This document shows, piece after piece, positions 24,771-32,936 of a stretch of 64,000 bases of DNA. The notes under the pieces are model-generated. The model was not told the origin of the DNA. It searched no databases and was given only the letters and a program-made list of their open reading frames with translations. Within the stretch, counting starts at the first letter, position 1. Each line of letters opens with the position of its first letter. This DNA comes from KK5 sp034043675 (GTDB taxonomy: Bacteria; Pseudomonadota; Gammaproteobacteria; Burkholderiales; Burkholderiaceae_C): the NCBI RefSeq assembly GCF_034043675.1, contig NZ_JAXCLA010000012.1, positions 62,001 to 126,000 of the forward strand, read 5' to 3'. The position numbers and the translations under genes are program-made.

Positions 24771-27518
24771 TTAGTGCGCGGTCAGTGCGAGTGAGACAGC
24801 CTCCGCCAGCGACTGCGCGGCGCCGGCGGCCCACAACTGGCGAACCCTCGCCGTGCCCAGTTGCAGCGTGGTGAGCCGGCGGATGCGGCGCAGGTCGCGC
24901 CGGTCGGCGTCGCTGAGGCCGCCGAAGCCGGCGAGCCACAGCGCCTCGGCCGCGGCGGCGAGGCTCACGGCCCGCTCCGGCTCGCGCAGGTGCGCGAGCG
25001 GATGGGCCAGGTACCAGATCGCCATCAGCAGCTCCAGCCGCAGCAGGTGCTCCCAGCCGAGCCGTGCGCACTGGCGGTAGCTCGCCGCGGCATCGGCCCA
25101 GCGGCGCAGGCCGCGTTGCGCGTCGCCGCGTGCCACCAGCAGCTGGCACAGCATCTTCCAGTCCATCTGCGCGCGCAGGGCCGGCTCCAGCGCGACCAGC
25201 CGGGCCAGCGCCGCCTCGTGCCGGCGCGCGCCGTTCTCGCAGTTGGCCAGGTAGATCTGGCACATGTGGACCATGTGCAGATTGCCCAGGCCCTGCCAGA
25301 GCTGCAGCGCGCGCTCGTGCAGCGCCATGCAGCCCTCGAAGTCGCGCCAGTCGTGGCTGGCGAAACCCTGCATCGTCAGGATGCTTGCGAGCAGGTCGTC
25401 GTCGCCATCGGCGAGCGCCAGGTCGTGCGCCTCGGCGAGCCGGTCGACGACGCCGTCGGTGCCCTTGTCCAGGCGCCAGCGCGCCCGCGCCGCGGCGAAG
25501 AGCGCCATCGCGCGCCAGGGCGCATCGGCCGTGACCAGCGTCAGGCCGCGCTCTGCGTGGGCGACTGCATCGGCGCTGCGGCCGGCGCTGAACAGCAGCG
25601 CGCCGAGCACGCAGTGGCCCAGGCTCTGCAGCGCAGGATCGGCGCAGTGCTCGGCCGCCAGCGCAAGGTCGGTGAGGCCGGCCGTCGGCAGGCCGATGCC
25701 CTCGAAAGCGCGCCACAGCTGGAACATCAGCCGCACGGCATCCTCCGGCAGCCCGTCGGCAACGGCGCTGGCCAGCGCGGCGAGCACGTTGGGCGTTTCG
25801 GCGCGCAGCTCGTCCAGCGCGGGCGTGGCGGGCAGCCGCGCGGCCCAGCCGAGCAGCCAGGCCCGGTGCCGTGCGCGCAGCACCCGGGCGCTGTCGGCAT
25901 CGAGCTGCAGCGCCGCGTATTCGCGCACCGGCTCCAGGCAGCCGTAGCGGCCCGCGCCATCGCCGCCCGTGGTGGCGCGCAGCAGCGAGTGGGCGACCAC
26001 CTCGTCGAGCCGCAGCGCGATCTGGGCCTCCGGCACTTCGCAGACCTGGGCCGCCGCCGTCGCCGTGAAGCCGCCCTGGAACACGGTGATGCCGGCCATC
26101 AGCCGGGCCAGCGGCGCATCGAGCAGCTGCCAGCTCCAGTCGACGACGGCCTGCATCGAGGCATGGCGCTGCGCATCGGCATTCGTGCTGCGGCCGCGCG
26201 AGCCGCGGGCCAGCAGCGCCAGCGCGTTGCCACCCGGCTGCCGGCGCGCATCGCGCAGTAGCCCGGCCATCGCCGCGGGCGCGATGCTGCGCACCCGCGC
26301 CGCGGCCAGCTCGATCGCCAGCGGCATGCCTTCGAGCAGGTGGCTCAGTTCGGTCAGCGCGGCGAGATTGCCGGCGCGCAGCTGGAAGTCGGCCCGCACG
26401 GCGCGGGCGCGGTCGACGAACAGTGCGATCGCCGGATTGACGGCGGTCTCGGCCAGCGTGTCGCCGCTGTCGGGCAGGGCCAGCGGTGCGATGGCGAACT
26501 CGCGCTCGCCGTCCAGGCCCAGCACGCGGCGCGAGGTCACCAGCAGCTGCAGGCGCGGCAGCGCGGCCAGCAGTTGCGCCAGCAGCTCGGCCGCTGCCGC
26601 CTCGAGCTGCTCGAAGTTGTCCAGCACCAGCAGGGCCTGGCGCTCGGCCAGGGTGCCGATCAGTGGTGCCAGCGGCTCGGACGGGTTGGGCTGCAGCTGC
26701 AGGCTGCCGAGCAGTGCGTCGAGCAGCTGGGCCTGGGTGCGAGCGCTGGCCAGCGGCACGAAAACGACGGGAGCCGCGTAGTGCTGCGCGATGTCCACGG
26801 CCAGCCGCGTCTTGCCGCTGCCGCCAGGCCCCAGCAGCGTGACCAGGCGGTGCTGCTGCAGCTCGGCACGCAGGGCCTCGCGCTCGGCCTCGCGGCCGAA
26901 GAAACGGGTCAGGTAGACGGGCAGCGCATGGCCGCGTTCGGTGGCGCGGGGCGGCGCCGTGGCGGCGACTGCGGGAGGTGTCGGGTGGGCGGCCGTGGGT
27001 ATCGCCGCTGCTTCCACGCGCTCGTACAGCGCGGCCAGCCGCAGTCGCTCGTCGGCGATCCAGTCGTCGTAGAAGCCGGGCATCAGCTCGCCGCCGTACT
27101 CGCGCAACGCCTCGGCGTAGTGGCTGGCGCGGACATGGCGTTCGAAGCGGAGGGCATCGCAATCCAGCGCGCCGGGCACCAGCCGCAGGCCCAGCCGATC
27201 GGCCAGCAGCACCCGCCGCGCGAGCGGCCCCGGCGGCTCCAGCATCTGGCGCAGTGCGAACAGCGTCTGGCGCAGCCGGTTGCGGCCGACGTCGAGCGCG
27301 ACGCCGGGCCACAGCAGCTCGATCAGCTCCTCGCGCGGATGGGTGCGCTCCGGCTGCAGCGCGAGCCGGGCCAGCAGGGCGGCCACGCCGCGGCTGCCGA
27401 AGTTCTGCAGTGCCGGCTCGCCATCACGCTGCGCGCCGACGCCGCCGAGCAGGCGGACCTGCCATGCTGCGGCCGCGGCGTGGCCTGGAGTCGGCGGTGA
27501 CGGGACCGGGTCTTGCAT
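24771..27518 (-). CDS. SARP/AfsR-like regulator: winged helix, BTAD, ATPase and helical repeats
   Basis: This 915-residue protein begins with an OmpR/SARP-type winged helix (about residues 20-100, ending NRLRQTLFALRQML) and a BTAD-like helical domain (about 110-170, YGGELMPGFYDDWIADERLR). An NB-ARC/STAND ATPase follows with P-loop LLGPGGSGKTRLA near residue 228, Walker B-like LLVLDNFEQLEA near residue 300 and LVTSRR. The C-terminal half is Ala/Leu-rich TPR-like helices. Such proteins are ligand-responsive activators, best known in actinomycetes. The neighbouring PEP-CTERM gene lies downstream in the same direction 65 bases away and may be a target or operon partner. Confidence 0.87.
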   Translation of the reverse strand: MQDPVPSPPTPGHAAAAAWQVRLLGGVGAQRDGEPALQNFGSRGVAALLARLALQPERTHPREELIELLWPGVALDVGRNRLRQTLFALRQMLEPPGPLARRVLLADRLGLRLVPGALDCDALRFERHVRASHYAEALREYGGELMPGFYDDWIADERLRLAALYERVEAAAIPTAAHPTPPAVAATAPPRATERGHALPVYLTRFFGREAEREALRAELQQHRLVTLLGPGGSGKTRLAVDIAQHYAAPVVFVPLASARTQAQLLDALLGSLQLQPNPSEPLAPLIGTLAERQALLVLDNFEQLEAAAAELLAQLLAALPRLQLLVTSRRVLGLDGEREFAIAPLALPDSGDTLAETAVNPAIALFVDRARAVRADFQLRAGNLAALTELSHLLEGMPLAIELAAARVRSIAPAAMAGLLRDARRQPGGNALALLARGSRGRSTNADAQRHASMQAVVDWSWQLLDAPLARLMAGITVFQGGFTATAAAQVCEVPEAQIALRLDEVVAHSLLRATTGGDGAGRYGCLEPVREYAALQLDADSARVLRARHRAWLLGWAARLPATPALDELRAETPNVLAALASAVADGLPEDAVRLMFQLWRAFEGIGLPTAGLTDLALAAEHCADPALQSLGHCVLGALLFSAGRSADAVAHAERGLTLVTADAPWRAMALFAAARARWRLDKGTDGVVDRLAEAHDLALADGDDDLLASILTMQGFASHDWRDFEGCMALHERALQLWQGLGNLHMVHMCQIYLANCENGARRHEAALARLVALEPALRAQMDWKMLCQLLVARGDAQRGLRRWADAAASYRQCARLGWEHLLRLELLMAIWYLAHPLAHLREPERAVSLAAAAEALWLAGFGGLSDADRRDLRRIRRLTTLQLGTARVRQLWAAGAAQSLAEAVSLALTAH

Positions 27519-27705
27519 CGCGAGGCCGAGGTTACCGTGCTCTGGTGGTGCGCCCCACCCCGCATTCGTGCGCTATCGAGGTGCTGATGAATCTCGGCGT
27601 TATGCACCGCTTCGGGCGGCCGATGCACCGCTATCGAATCCCCTGATGCTGGGGCTGCCCCGCATCGGGGAAAATACCCAGCGCTATTCTGGGAGCAATG
27701 ATTCG

Positions 27706-29379
27706 ATGGAGAAGATCTGGTTGAGCCACTATCCGGCCGGTGTTCCGGCGGAGATCAATGCGGATCTGTATCCGTCGCTGGTCGAGTTGATGGACCGGGC
27801 GTTCAAGACCTTCCCGCAGCAGCCGGCCTACCGGATGATGGGCGCGACGCTGACGTTCGCCCAGATCGACGACGCCTCCCGCGCACTGGCCGCCTATCTG
27901 CAGGGCCTGGGCCTCGAGAAGGGTGACCGCGTCGCGGTGATGATGCCCAATGTGTTCCAGTACCCGGTGGCCGTGGCAGCGATCCTGCGTGCCGGCTACG
28001 TGGTCGTCAACGTCAATCCGCTGTATACGCCGCGCGAGCTGGAGCATCAGCTGAAGGACTCCGGCGCCAAGGCGATCGTCATCCTCGAGAACTTCGCCCA
28101 CACGCTGCAGCAGGTGATTGCGAACGTGCCGACCAAGCATGTGATCCTTGCCTCGATGGGCGAGATGCTGGGCTTTGCCAAGGGCCTGATCGTCGACCTC
28201 GTCGTGCGCCATGTGAAGAAGCTGGTGCCGGCCTTCGAGCTGCCCGGTGCGGTGCGCTACAAGGACGCCGTGTCGCGCGGCCGGGCTTTGAGCTTCACCG
28301 CGCCGAAGGTCGGCCCGGGCGACATCGCCGTGCTGCAGTACACCGGCGGCACCACCGGCGTCAGCAAAGGCGCGGTGCTGCTGCATCGCAACCTGGTCGC
28401 GAACACGCTGCAGGCCGAGGCCTGGTACCAGCCGGCGCTCGGCAAGGTGCCGGCCGGCCAGCAGCTGATGAGCGTGGCCTCGCTGCCGCTGTATCACATC
28501 TTCGGCTTCACGACGAACATGATGCTGTCCATGCACCTGGGCGGCTGCAACATCATGATCCCGAACCCGCGCGACCTGCCCGCGATGTTCAAGGAGCTGA
28601 GCGCGCACACGATCCACAGCATGCCGGCGGTGAATACGCTGTTCCTCGCGATGGCCAACCACCGCGACTTCAACACGGTGGACTGGAAGAATCTGGTGAT
28701 CTCGGTCGGCGGCGGCATGGCCGTGCAGCAGGCCACGGCCAAGCTGTGGCTGGAGAAGACCGGCTGCCCGATCGTCGAGGGCTACGGCCTGTCGGAAACC
28801 TCGCCGGTGGCGAGCTGCAACCCGACCGACAGCACGGCCTACAGCGGCACGATCGGCCTGCCGGTGTCCAACACCGAGATGTGCCTGCTCGACGACGACG
28901 GCCATGAAGTGCCGATGGGCGCGGCCGGCGAGATCGCGATCCGCGGCCCGCAGGTGATGGCTGGCTACTGGCAGCGACCCGACGAAACGGCCAAGGTGAT
29001 GACGCCCGACGGCTACTTCCGCACCGGCGACATCGGCGTCGTCGACGAGCGCGGCTACTTCAAGATCGTGGACCGCAAGAAGGACATGATCCTGGTCAGC
29101 GGCTTCAACGTCTACCCGAACGAGATCGAAGACGTGCTGACCTTGATGCCCGGCGTGCTGGAGGCAGCGGCCGTGGGCATCGCGGACGCCAAGGCCGGCG
29201 AGGCGGTCAAGGTCGTCATCGTCAAGAAAAACCCGGCGCTGACCGAGGCCGAGGTGCGCGCCTACTGCGAGGCCAACCTGACCGGCTACAAGCGGCCCAA
29301 GGTGATCGAATTCCGTACCGAATTACCGAAAACCCCGGTCGGCAAGATCCTGCGCCGCGAACTGCGGGACAAGAGCTGA
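27706..29379 (+). CDS. fadD: Long-chain fatty acid-CoA ligase (FadD)
   Basis: This 557-residue adenylate-forming enzyme activates fatty acids for beta-oxidation on the inner face of the membrane. The AMP-binding motif YTGGTTGVSKGAVL lies near residue 213, GYGLSETSP near residue 360, and the fatty acyl-CoA signature in DGYFRTGDIGVVDERGYFKI. The C-terminal catalytic Lys is in LPKTPVGKILRREL. The ATG at 27706 has GGGAG ten bases upstream. The 187 bases before it contain no gene. Confidence 0.93.
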   Translation: MEKIWLSHYPAGVPAEINADLYPSLVELMDRAFKTFPQQPAYRMMGATLTFAQIDDASRALAAYLQGLGLEKGDRVAVMMPNVFQYPVAVAAILRAGYVVVNVNPLYTPRELEHQLKDSGAKAIVILENFAHTLQQVIANVPTKHVILASMGEMLGFAKGLIVDLVVRHVKKLVPAFELPGAVRYKDAVSRGRALSFTAPKVGPGDIAVLQYTGGTTGVSKGAVLLHRNLVANTLQAEAWYQPALGKVPAGQQLMSVASLPLYHIFGFTTNMMLSMHLGGCNIMIPNPRDLPAMFKELSAHTIHSMPAVNTLFLAMANHRDFNTVDWKNLVISVGGGMAVQQATAKLWLEKTGCPIVEGYGLSETSPVASCNPTDSTAYSGTIGLPVSNTEMCLLDDDGHEVPMGAAGEIAIRGPQVMAGYWQRPDETAKVMTPDGYFRTGDIGVVDERGYFKIVDRKKDMILVSGFNVYPNEIEDVLTLMPGVLEAAAVGIADAKAGEAVKVVIVKKNPALTEAEVRAYCEANLTGYKRPKVIEFRTELPKTPVGKILRRELRDKS

Positions 29380-29417
29380 CTTAACCTCGGCCGCTCCACC
29401 CGCATGAGCCGGAACCG

Positions 29418-29915
29418 ATGGTGCTTGAGCAGCGATACCAGAAGACCGAGGCCGGGCGCGCCGAGATCAAGGCGCGCTCGCTGACCGCGCTTTCGCGCAG
29501 CGGCCGCAACCTGCTGCTGGTGATGGACGGCTCGCGCAGCGCGCGCGAGTGGCTGGCGATGGTGCAGGGCGCGACGGCCGGTGACGTGGAGCTGCTGCTG
29601 TCGCAGGGGCTGATCGGGTCCTTGTCGGCCGCGGTGCCTGCCCCCGCGCCGGTTGCTGCCGCTGCTGCCGCTGTTGTTGCGCCGGCCCCCGCCCCCGCTG
29701 CGGTCGGCTACGCCGAGCTCTACGCCTACCTGACCGGCAATGCCAAGCCCTTCTTCGGCCTGATCAAGGGCTACCGCATCGTGCTGGATGTGGAGCGCTG
29801 CGCCGACCTGCCGGCGCTGCAGGTGCTGGCCGAGCGCTTCGCGCTGGGTGTCGAGCGGGAGCATGGCGCGATGAAGGCGCGCGAGGTCCGACAATCGCTG
29901 GGACTTCCGCTCTGA
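29418..29915 (+). CDS. Hypothetical protein with Ala/Pro linker
   Basis: This 165-residue protein is not recognised. It has two conserved-looking parts, residues 1-70 (basic and helical, SRSGRNLLLVMDGSRSAREW) and residues 95-165 (YAELYAYLTGNAKPFFGLIK), joined by an Ala/Pro-rich linker (about 72-94). No signal peptide or membrane segment is visible, so it is probably cytoplasmic. The first part resembles the N-terminal helical segments found in some betaproteobacterial regulators of unknown role, but this is only an impression. rsmE follows 13 bases later. Confidence 0.7.
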   Translation: MVLEQRYQKTEAGRAEIKARSLTALSRSGRNLLLVMDGSRSAREWLAMVQGATAGDVELLLSQGLIGSLSAAVPAPAPVAAAAAAVVAPAPAPAAVGYAELYAYLTGNAKPFFGLIKGYRIVLDVERCADLPALQVLAERFALGVEREHGAMKAREVRQSLGLPL

Positions 29916-29928
29916 TCCTTCTTTCTCG

Positions 29929-30654
29929 ATGCCGCGTTTCTTCGTCGACCAGCCGCTTGCCGGCGCTCCCGCTGAACTGAACCTGCCGCCCGGCGCGGCG
30001 CGCCACGTGCAGGTGTTGCGCCTGCAGCCCGGCGCGACGATCACGCTGTTCGACGGCTCGGGCCTGGAATGGCAGGCCGAGGTGCTGAACATGGGCCGCA
30101 GCGAGGTTGGCGTGCGCCTCGTTTCGAGTCAGGCGGTGCAGCGCGAGCTGCGCCAGGACGTGACCCTGGCCGTCGTGATACCGGCCAACGACCGCATGGA
30201 CGGCATCGTCGAGAAGGCGACCGAACTCGGCGCCTTCGCGATCCAGCCGCTGATGAGCGAACGCTCGGTGCTGCGCCTGGCCGGCGAGCGGGCCGACAAG
30301 AAGGTGGCGCACTGGCAGGGCGTGGCCGTGGCCGCCTGCGAGCAGAGCGGCCGCACGTGCGTGCCGCGGATCGCGCCGGTGCTGTCCCTGAGCGCTTGGC
30401 TGCAGTCGCTAGGCACCGCGGATGACGAGCGCCGCTGGCTGCTGAGCCCGACTGCGGCGCAACCCTTGGCAGCCCAGGCTGCCGCAGCCCGCACGGTGGT
30501 CCTCAGCGGACCGGAAGGCGGCTTGAGCGCCGCCGAGGAAGACGCTGCACGTGCCCGCGGCTTCGTCGCAATGCAACTGGGCCCGCGCATCCTGCGGGCC
30601 GATACGGCACCCTTAGCCGTGCTCGGGTGGCTGGCCCTCGGGGAGCTCGCCTGA
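29929..30654 (+). CDS. rsmE: 16S rRNA m3U1498 methyltransferase RsmE
   Basis: This 241-residue SPOUT-class enzyme methylates U1498 of 16S rRNA. It has an N-terminal PUA-like part (ARHVQVLRLQPGATITLFDG), the segment DGIVEKATELGAFAIQPLMS, and the trefoil-knot SAM site GPEGGLSAAEEDAAR and LGPRILRADTAPLAVLG. Length fits the family. The 3' end overlaps the convergent THUMP methyltransferase gene by 42 bases. Confidence 0.95.
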   Translation: MPRFFVDQPLAGAPAELNLPPGAARHVQVLRLQPGATITLFDGSGLEWQAEVLNMGRSEVGVRLVSSQAVQRELRQDVTLAVVIPANDRMDGIVEKATELGAFAIQPLMSERSVLRLAGERADKKVAHWQGVAVAACEQSGRTCVPRIAPVLSLSAWLQSLGTADDERRWLLSPTAAQPLAAQAAAARTVVLSGPEGGLSAAEEDAARARGFVAMQLGPRILRADTAPLAVLGWLALGELA

Positions 30655-31923
30655 CTTCGGCTTGCGCGCCGAACCCGCCACCAGGTCGAACCTGAACAGC
30701 CGGCATTCGATCGGGCCGTTCCACATCGGCACCTTGCGCGATTCCTTCAGCCGCATCTTGCTGGGCAGCTTCATGTCCGGGCACAGCAGCCAGGCGGTCC
30801 AGCCGGCGGGGTTCTGCGTGTAGGCGCGCTTCCAGTGGGCGGCCAGGCGGGGGAAGAAGTCGTCGCCGGCATCGCGCGATTCGGAGCCGCCGGCGTCGCG
30901 GCTCATCGTCATGCTGCCGGCCTTGCCGCGCACCTCGATCCGCTCGCCGTAGGGCGGGTTCATCATCACCGTGCCGGGCATGCCTTCGGGCAGATCGGGC
31001 GCCGGACGCTCCAGGGCATCGCCGCCGTTGAACTGGATGTATTGCGCCACGCCGGCGCGCTCGGCATTGCGGCGCGCGAAGTCGACCATGCGGAAGGCCA
31101 CGTCGCTGCAGAAGATGGGCACGGCCGGCGCGTGTTCGCGGTCCTTCGCGGCCTGCTTGATCGCCTGGAAGCGGCCGCGCAGCGGGGCGAAGGGCAGCTG
31201 GCGCTCGAAGGCGAAGCGGCGCTGCATGCCGGCGGCCATGCCGCAGGCGATCTGCGCGGCCTCGACGGCGATGGTGCCGCTGCCGCAGCAGGGGTCGTGT
31301 AGCGCGCCGCCGGTCTCGGGCGTGCCGCGCCAGCCGGCGGCGGCCAGCATCGCGGCGGCCAGCGTCTCCTTCAGCGGGGCGTCGCCCTTGTCCTCGCGCC
31401 AGCCGCGCTTGAAGAGGGGCTCGCCGGAGCTGTCGATGTAGATCGTCGCGTCGGTCGGCCCGACGTGCATGACCACGGGCAGGTCCGGGAAGCGCGTGTC
31501 CACGCTGGGCCGCTCGCCGGTGGCGTCGCGCAGCACGTCGCAGATCGCGTCCTTGACGCGCAAGGTGGTGAAGTTGAGGCTCTGCAGCGGCGAGCGCTGG
31601 GCGACGAGGTCGACGCGGATCGTGTGCTGCGGCGTGATCCACTGGGTCCAGTCGATGCCACGCGTGATCGCGTAGATGTCGTCTTCATGCCGGTACGGGC
31701 CGCCACCGATCTCGATCAGCACGCGCTGGGCCAGCCGGCTCTCCAGGTTCAGCTGCATCACGCCTTCGGCATTGCTCTTCACCGACACGCCGCCGCGCAG
31801 CGCTTCGGTGTGCGCCCGCGGCAGGATCGCGCGCACTTCCTGCTCCAGCAGCGGCTCGACGCCGGAGGGGCAGGACAGGAACAGATAGAGGGTTTCTTTT
31901 TCGAACGGGACGGACGCGGACAT
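30613..31923 (-). CDS. THUMP-domain class I RNA methyltransferase (RlmL N-terminal/YpsC type)
   Basis: This 436-residue protein has a THUMP RNA-binding domain (about residues 50-170) and a Rossmann methyltransferase domain with DPCCGSGTIAVEAA near residue 218 and the catalytic MMNPPYGER motif near residue 325. This corresponds to the m2G-forming N-terminal half of RlmL, without the RlmK half; a 23S rRNA substrate is likely but unproven. The C-terminal tail is Lys/Glu/Pro-rich. The ATG at 31923 begins the recognisable protein. Confidence 0.9.
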   Translation of the reverse strand: MSASVPFEKETLYLFLSCPSGVEPLLEQEVRAILPRAHTEALRGGVSVKSNAEGVMQLNLESRLAQRVLIEIGGGPYRHEDDIYAITRGIDWTQWITPQHTIRVDLVAQRSPLQSLNFTTLRVKDAICDVLRDATGERPSVDTRFPDLPVVMHVGPTDATIYIDSSGEPLFKRGWREDKGDAPLKETLAAAMLAAAGWRGTPETGGALHDPCCGSGTIAVEAAQIACGMAAGMQRRFAFERQLPFAPLRGRFQAIKQAAKDREHAPAVPIFCSDVAFRMVDFARRNAERAGVAQYIQFNGGDALERPAPDLPEGMPGTVMMNPPYGERIEVRGKAGSMTMSRDAGGSESRDAGDDFFPRLAAHWKRAYTQNPAGWTAWLLCPDMKLPSKMRLKESRKVPMWNGPIECRLFRFDLVAGSARKPKSGELPEGQPPEHG

Positions 31924-31994
31924 CGCACGATTGTCCCCCACTTGGAATCCGCGCCTGTGCCGCCATCTGGCTGGCAAGAAGGAAGGACTGTTCG

Positions 31995-32924
31995 ATGGGT
32001 GCCCGCGACGACTTGCCATTGCTCGATGCCTATTCCGAGACCGTGACGCGCGTGGCGCAGACGGCCAGCCGGGCCGTGGCCCACATCAAGGCCCGCCAGG
32101 GCAGCGGCTCGGGCTTTTTGTTCACGCCGGACGGCTTCGCGCTGACCAATGCCCACGTGGTCGAAGGCGCGGGCGAGTTGCGCGCCGCCTTCGTCGACGG
32201 CAGCGAGAGCGCGGCGCGGCTGCTCGGGGTCGATGCCTCGACCGACATCGCGGTGCTGCGCCTGGAGGCGCATCCGCCGGCCTTCCTGGAGCTGGGCAGT
32301 TCCGCGCAGCTGCAGCCGGGGCAGTTGGCAGTGGCCGTCGGCAATCCGCTGGGCTTCGACTTCACGGTCACGGCCGGCATCGTCAGCGCGCTGGGTCGCA
32401 GCCTGCCGGCGCGCGGCGGGCGGCTGATCGAGGACGTGATCCAGACCGATGTGGCGCTGAACCCGGGCAATTCCGGTGGCCCGCTGCTGGACAGCGCGGC
32501 GCAGGTGATCGGCGTCAACACGGCGGTGATCCCGTCGGCCCAGGGCCTGAGCTTCGCCGTGTCCATCGATACCGCGCGCTGGGTGGCTGGTGAGCTGATG
32601 CGCCATGGCAGCGTGCGGCGCGGCCGGCTGGGCCTGCAGTGCGCCGCGATGGCGCTGCCGCGGCGCTGGATCCGCGAGAACGAGTGGCCGGCGGCGACGG
32701 GCATCCGCCTTGTCGACGTCGTGGCCGGAGGTCCCGCCGCGCAGGCCGGGCTGCGCGAGGGTGACATTCTGATCGGCTGCGACGGCGCGCCGCTGGCACA
32801 GCTGTCCGACCTGCTGAAGCGCCTGGCGGGCGAGGGCTACGGCCGCCCGCTGGTGCTGAAGCTGCTGCGGCCGGTGGCCGGCGTGCTGACGACGATGTAC
32901 CTGACGGTCAGGCCGGCCGGCTGA
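31995..32924 (+). CDS. HtrA/DegP-like serine protease with PDZ domain, no signal peptide
   Basis: This 309-residue protein has a trypsin-like domain with the full triad: His in FALTNAHVVEG (about residue 53), Asp in ASTDIAVLRL (about 84) and Ser in NPGNSGGPLL (about 160). One PDZ domain follows (about residues 225-305, AGGPAAQAGLREGDILIGCD). The N-terminus (MGARDDLPLLDAYSETVTRV) is neither hydrophobic nor basic, so no export signal is seen. This is unusual for HtrA proteins and suggests a cytoplasmic location or a wrong start. Confidence 0.88.
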   Translation: MGARDDLPLLDAYSETVTRVAQTASRAVAHIKARQGSGSGFLFTPDGFALTNAHVVEGAGELRAAFVDGSESAARLLGVDASTDIAVLRLEAHPPAFLELGSSAQLQPGQLAVAVGNPLGFDFTVTAGIVSALGRSLPARGGRLIEDVIQTDVALNPGNSGGPLLDSAAQVIGVNTAVIPSAQGLSFAVSIDTARWVAGELMRHGSVRRGRLGLQCAAMALPRRWIRENEWPAATGIRLVDVVAGGPAAQAGLREGDILIGCDGAPLAQLSDLLKRLAGEGYGRPLVLKLLRPVAGVLTTMYLTVRPAG

Positions 32925-32936
32925 AGCCCGGCCTCG

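Noticed and set aside
24760..27312. 850-codon open frame on the minus strand overlapping the SARP-like gene
   Set aside because: It is a shifted frame of the same strand, extremely Arg/Ala-rich, with no recognisable domain; the 24771-27518 frame has clear domains.
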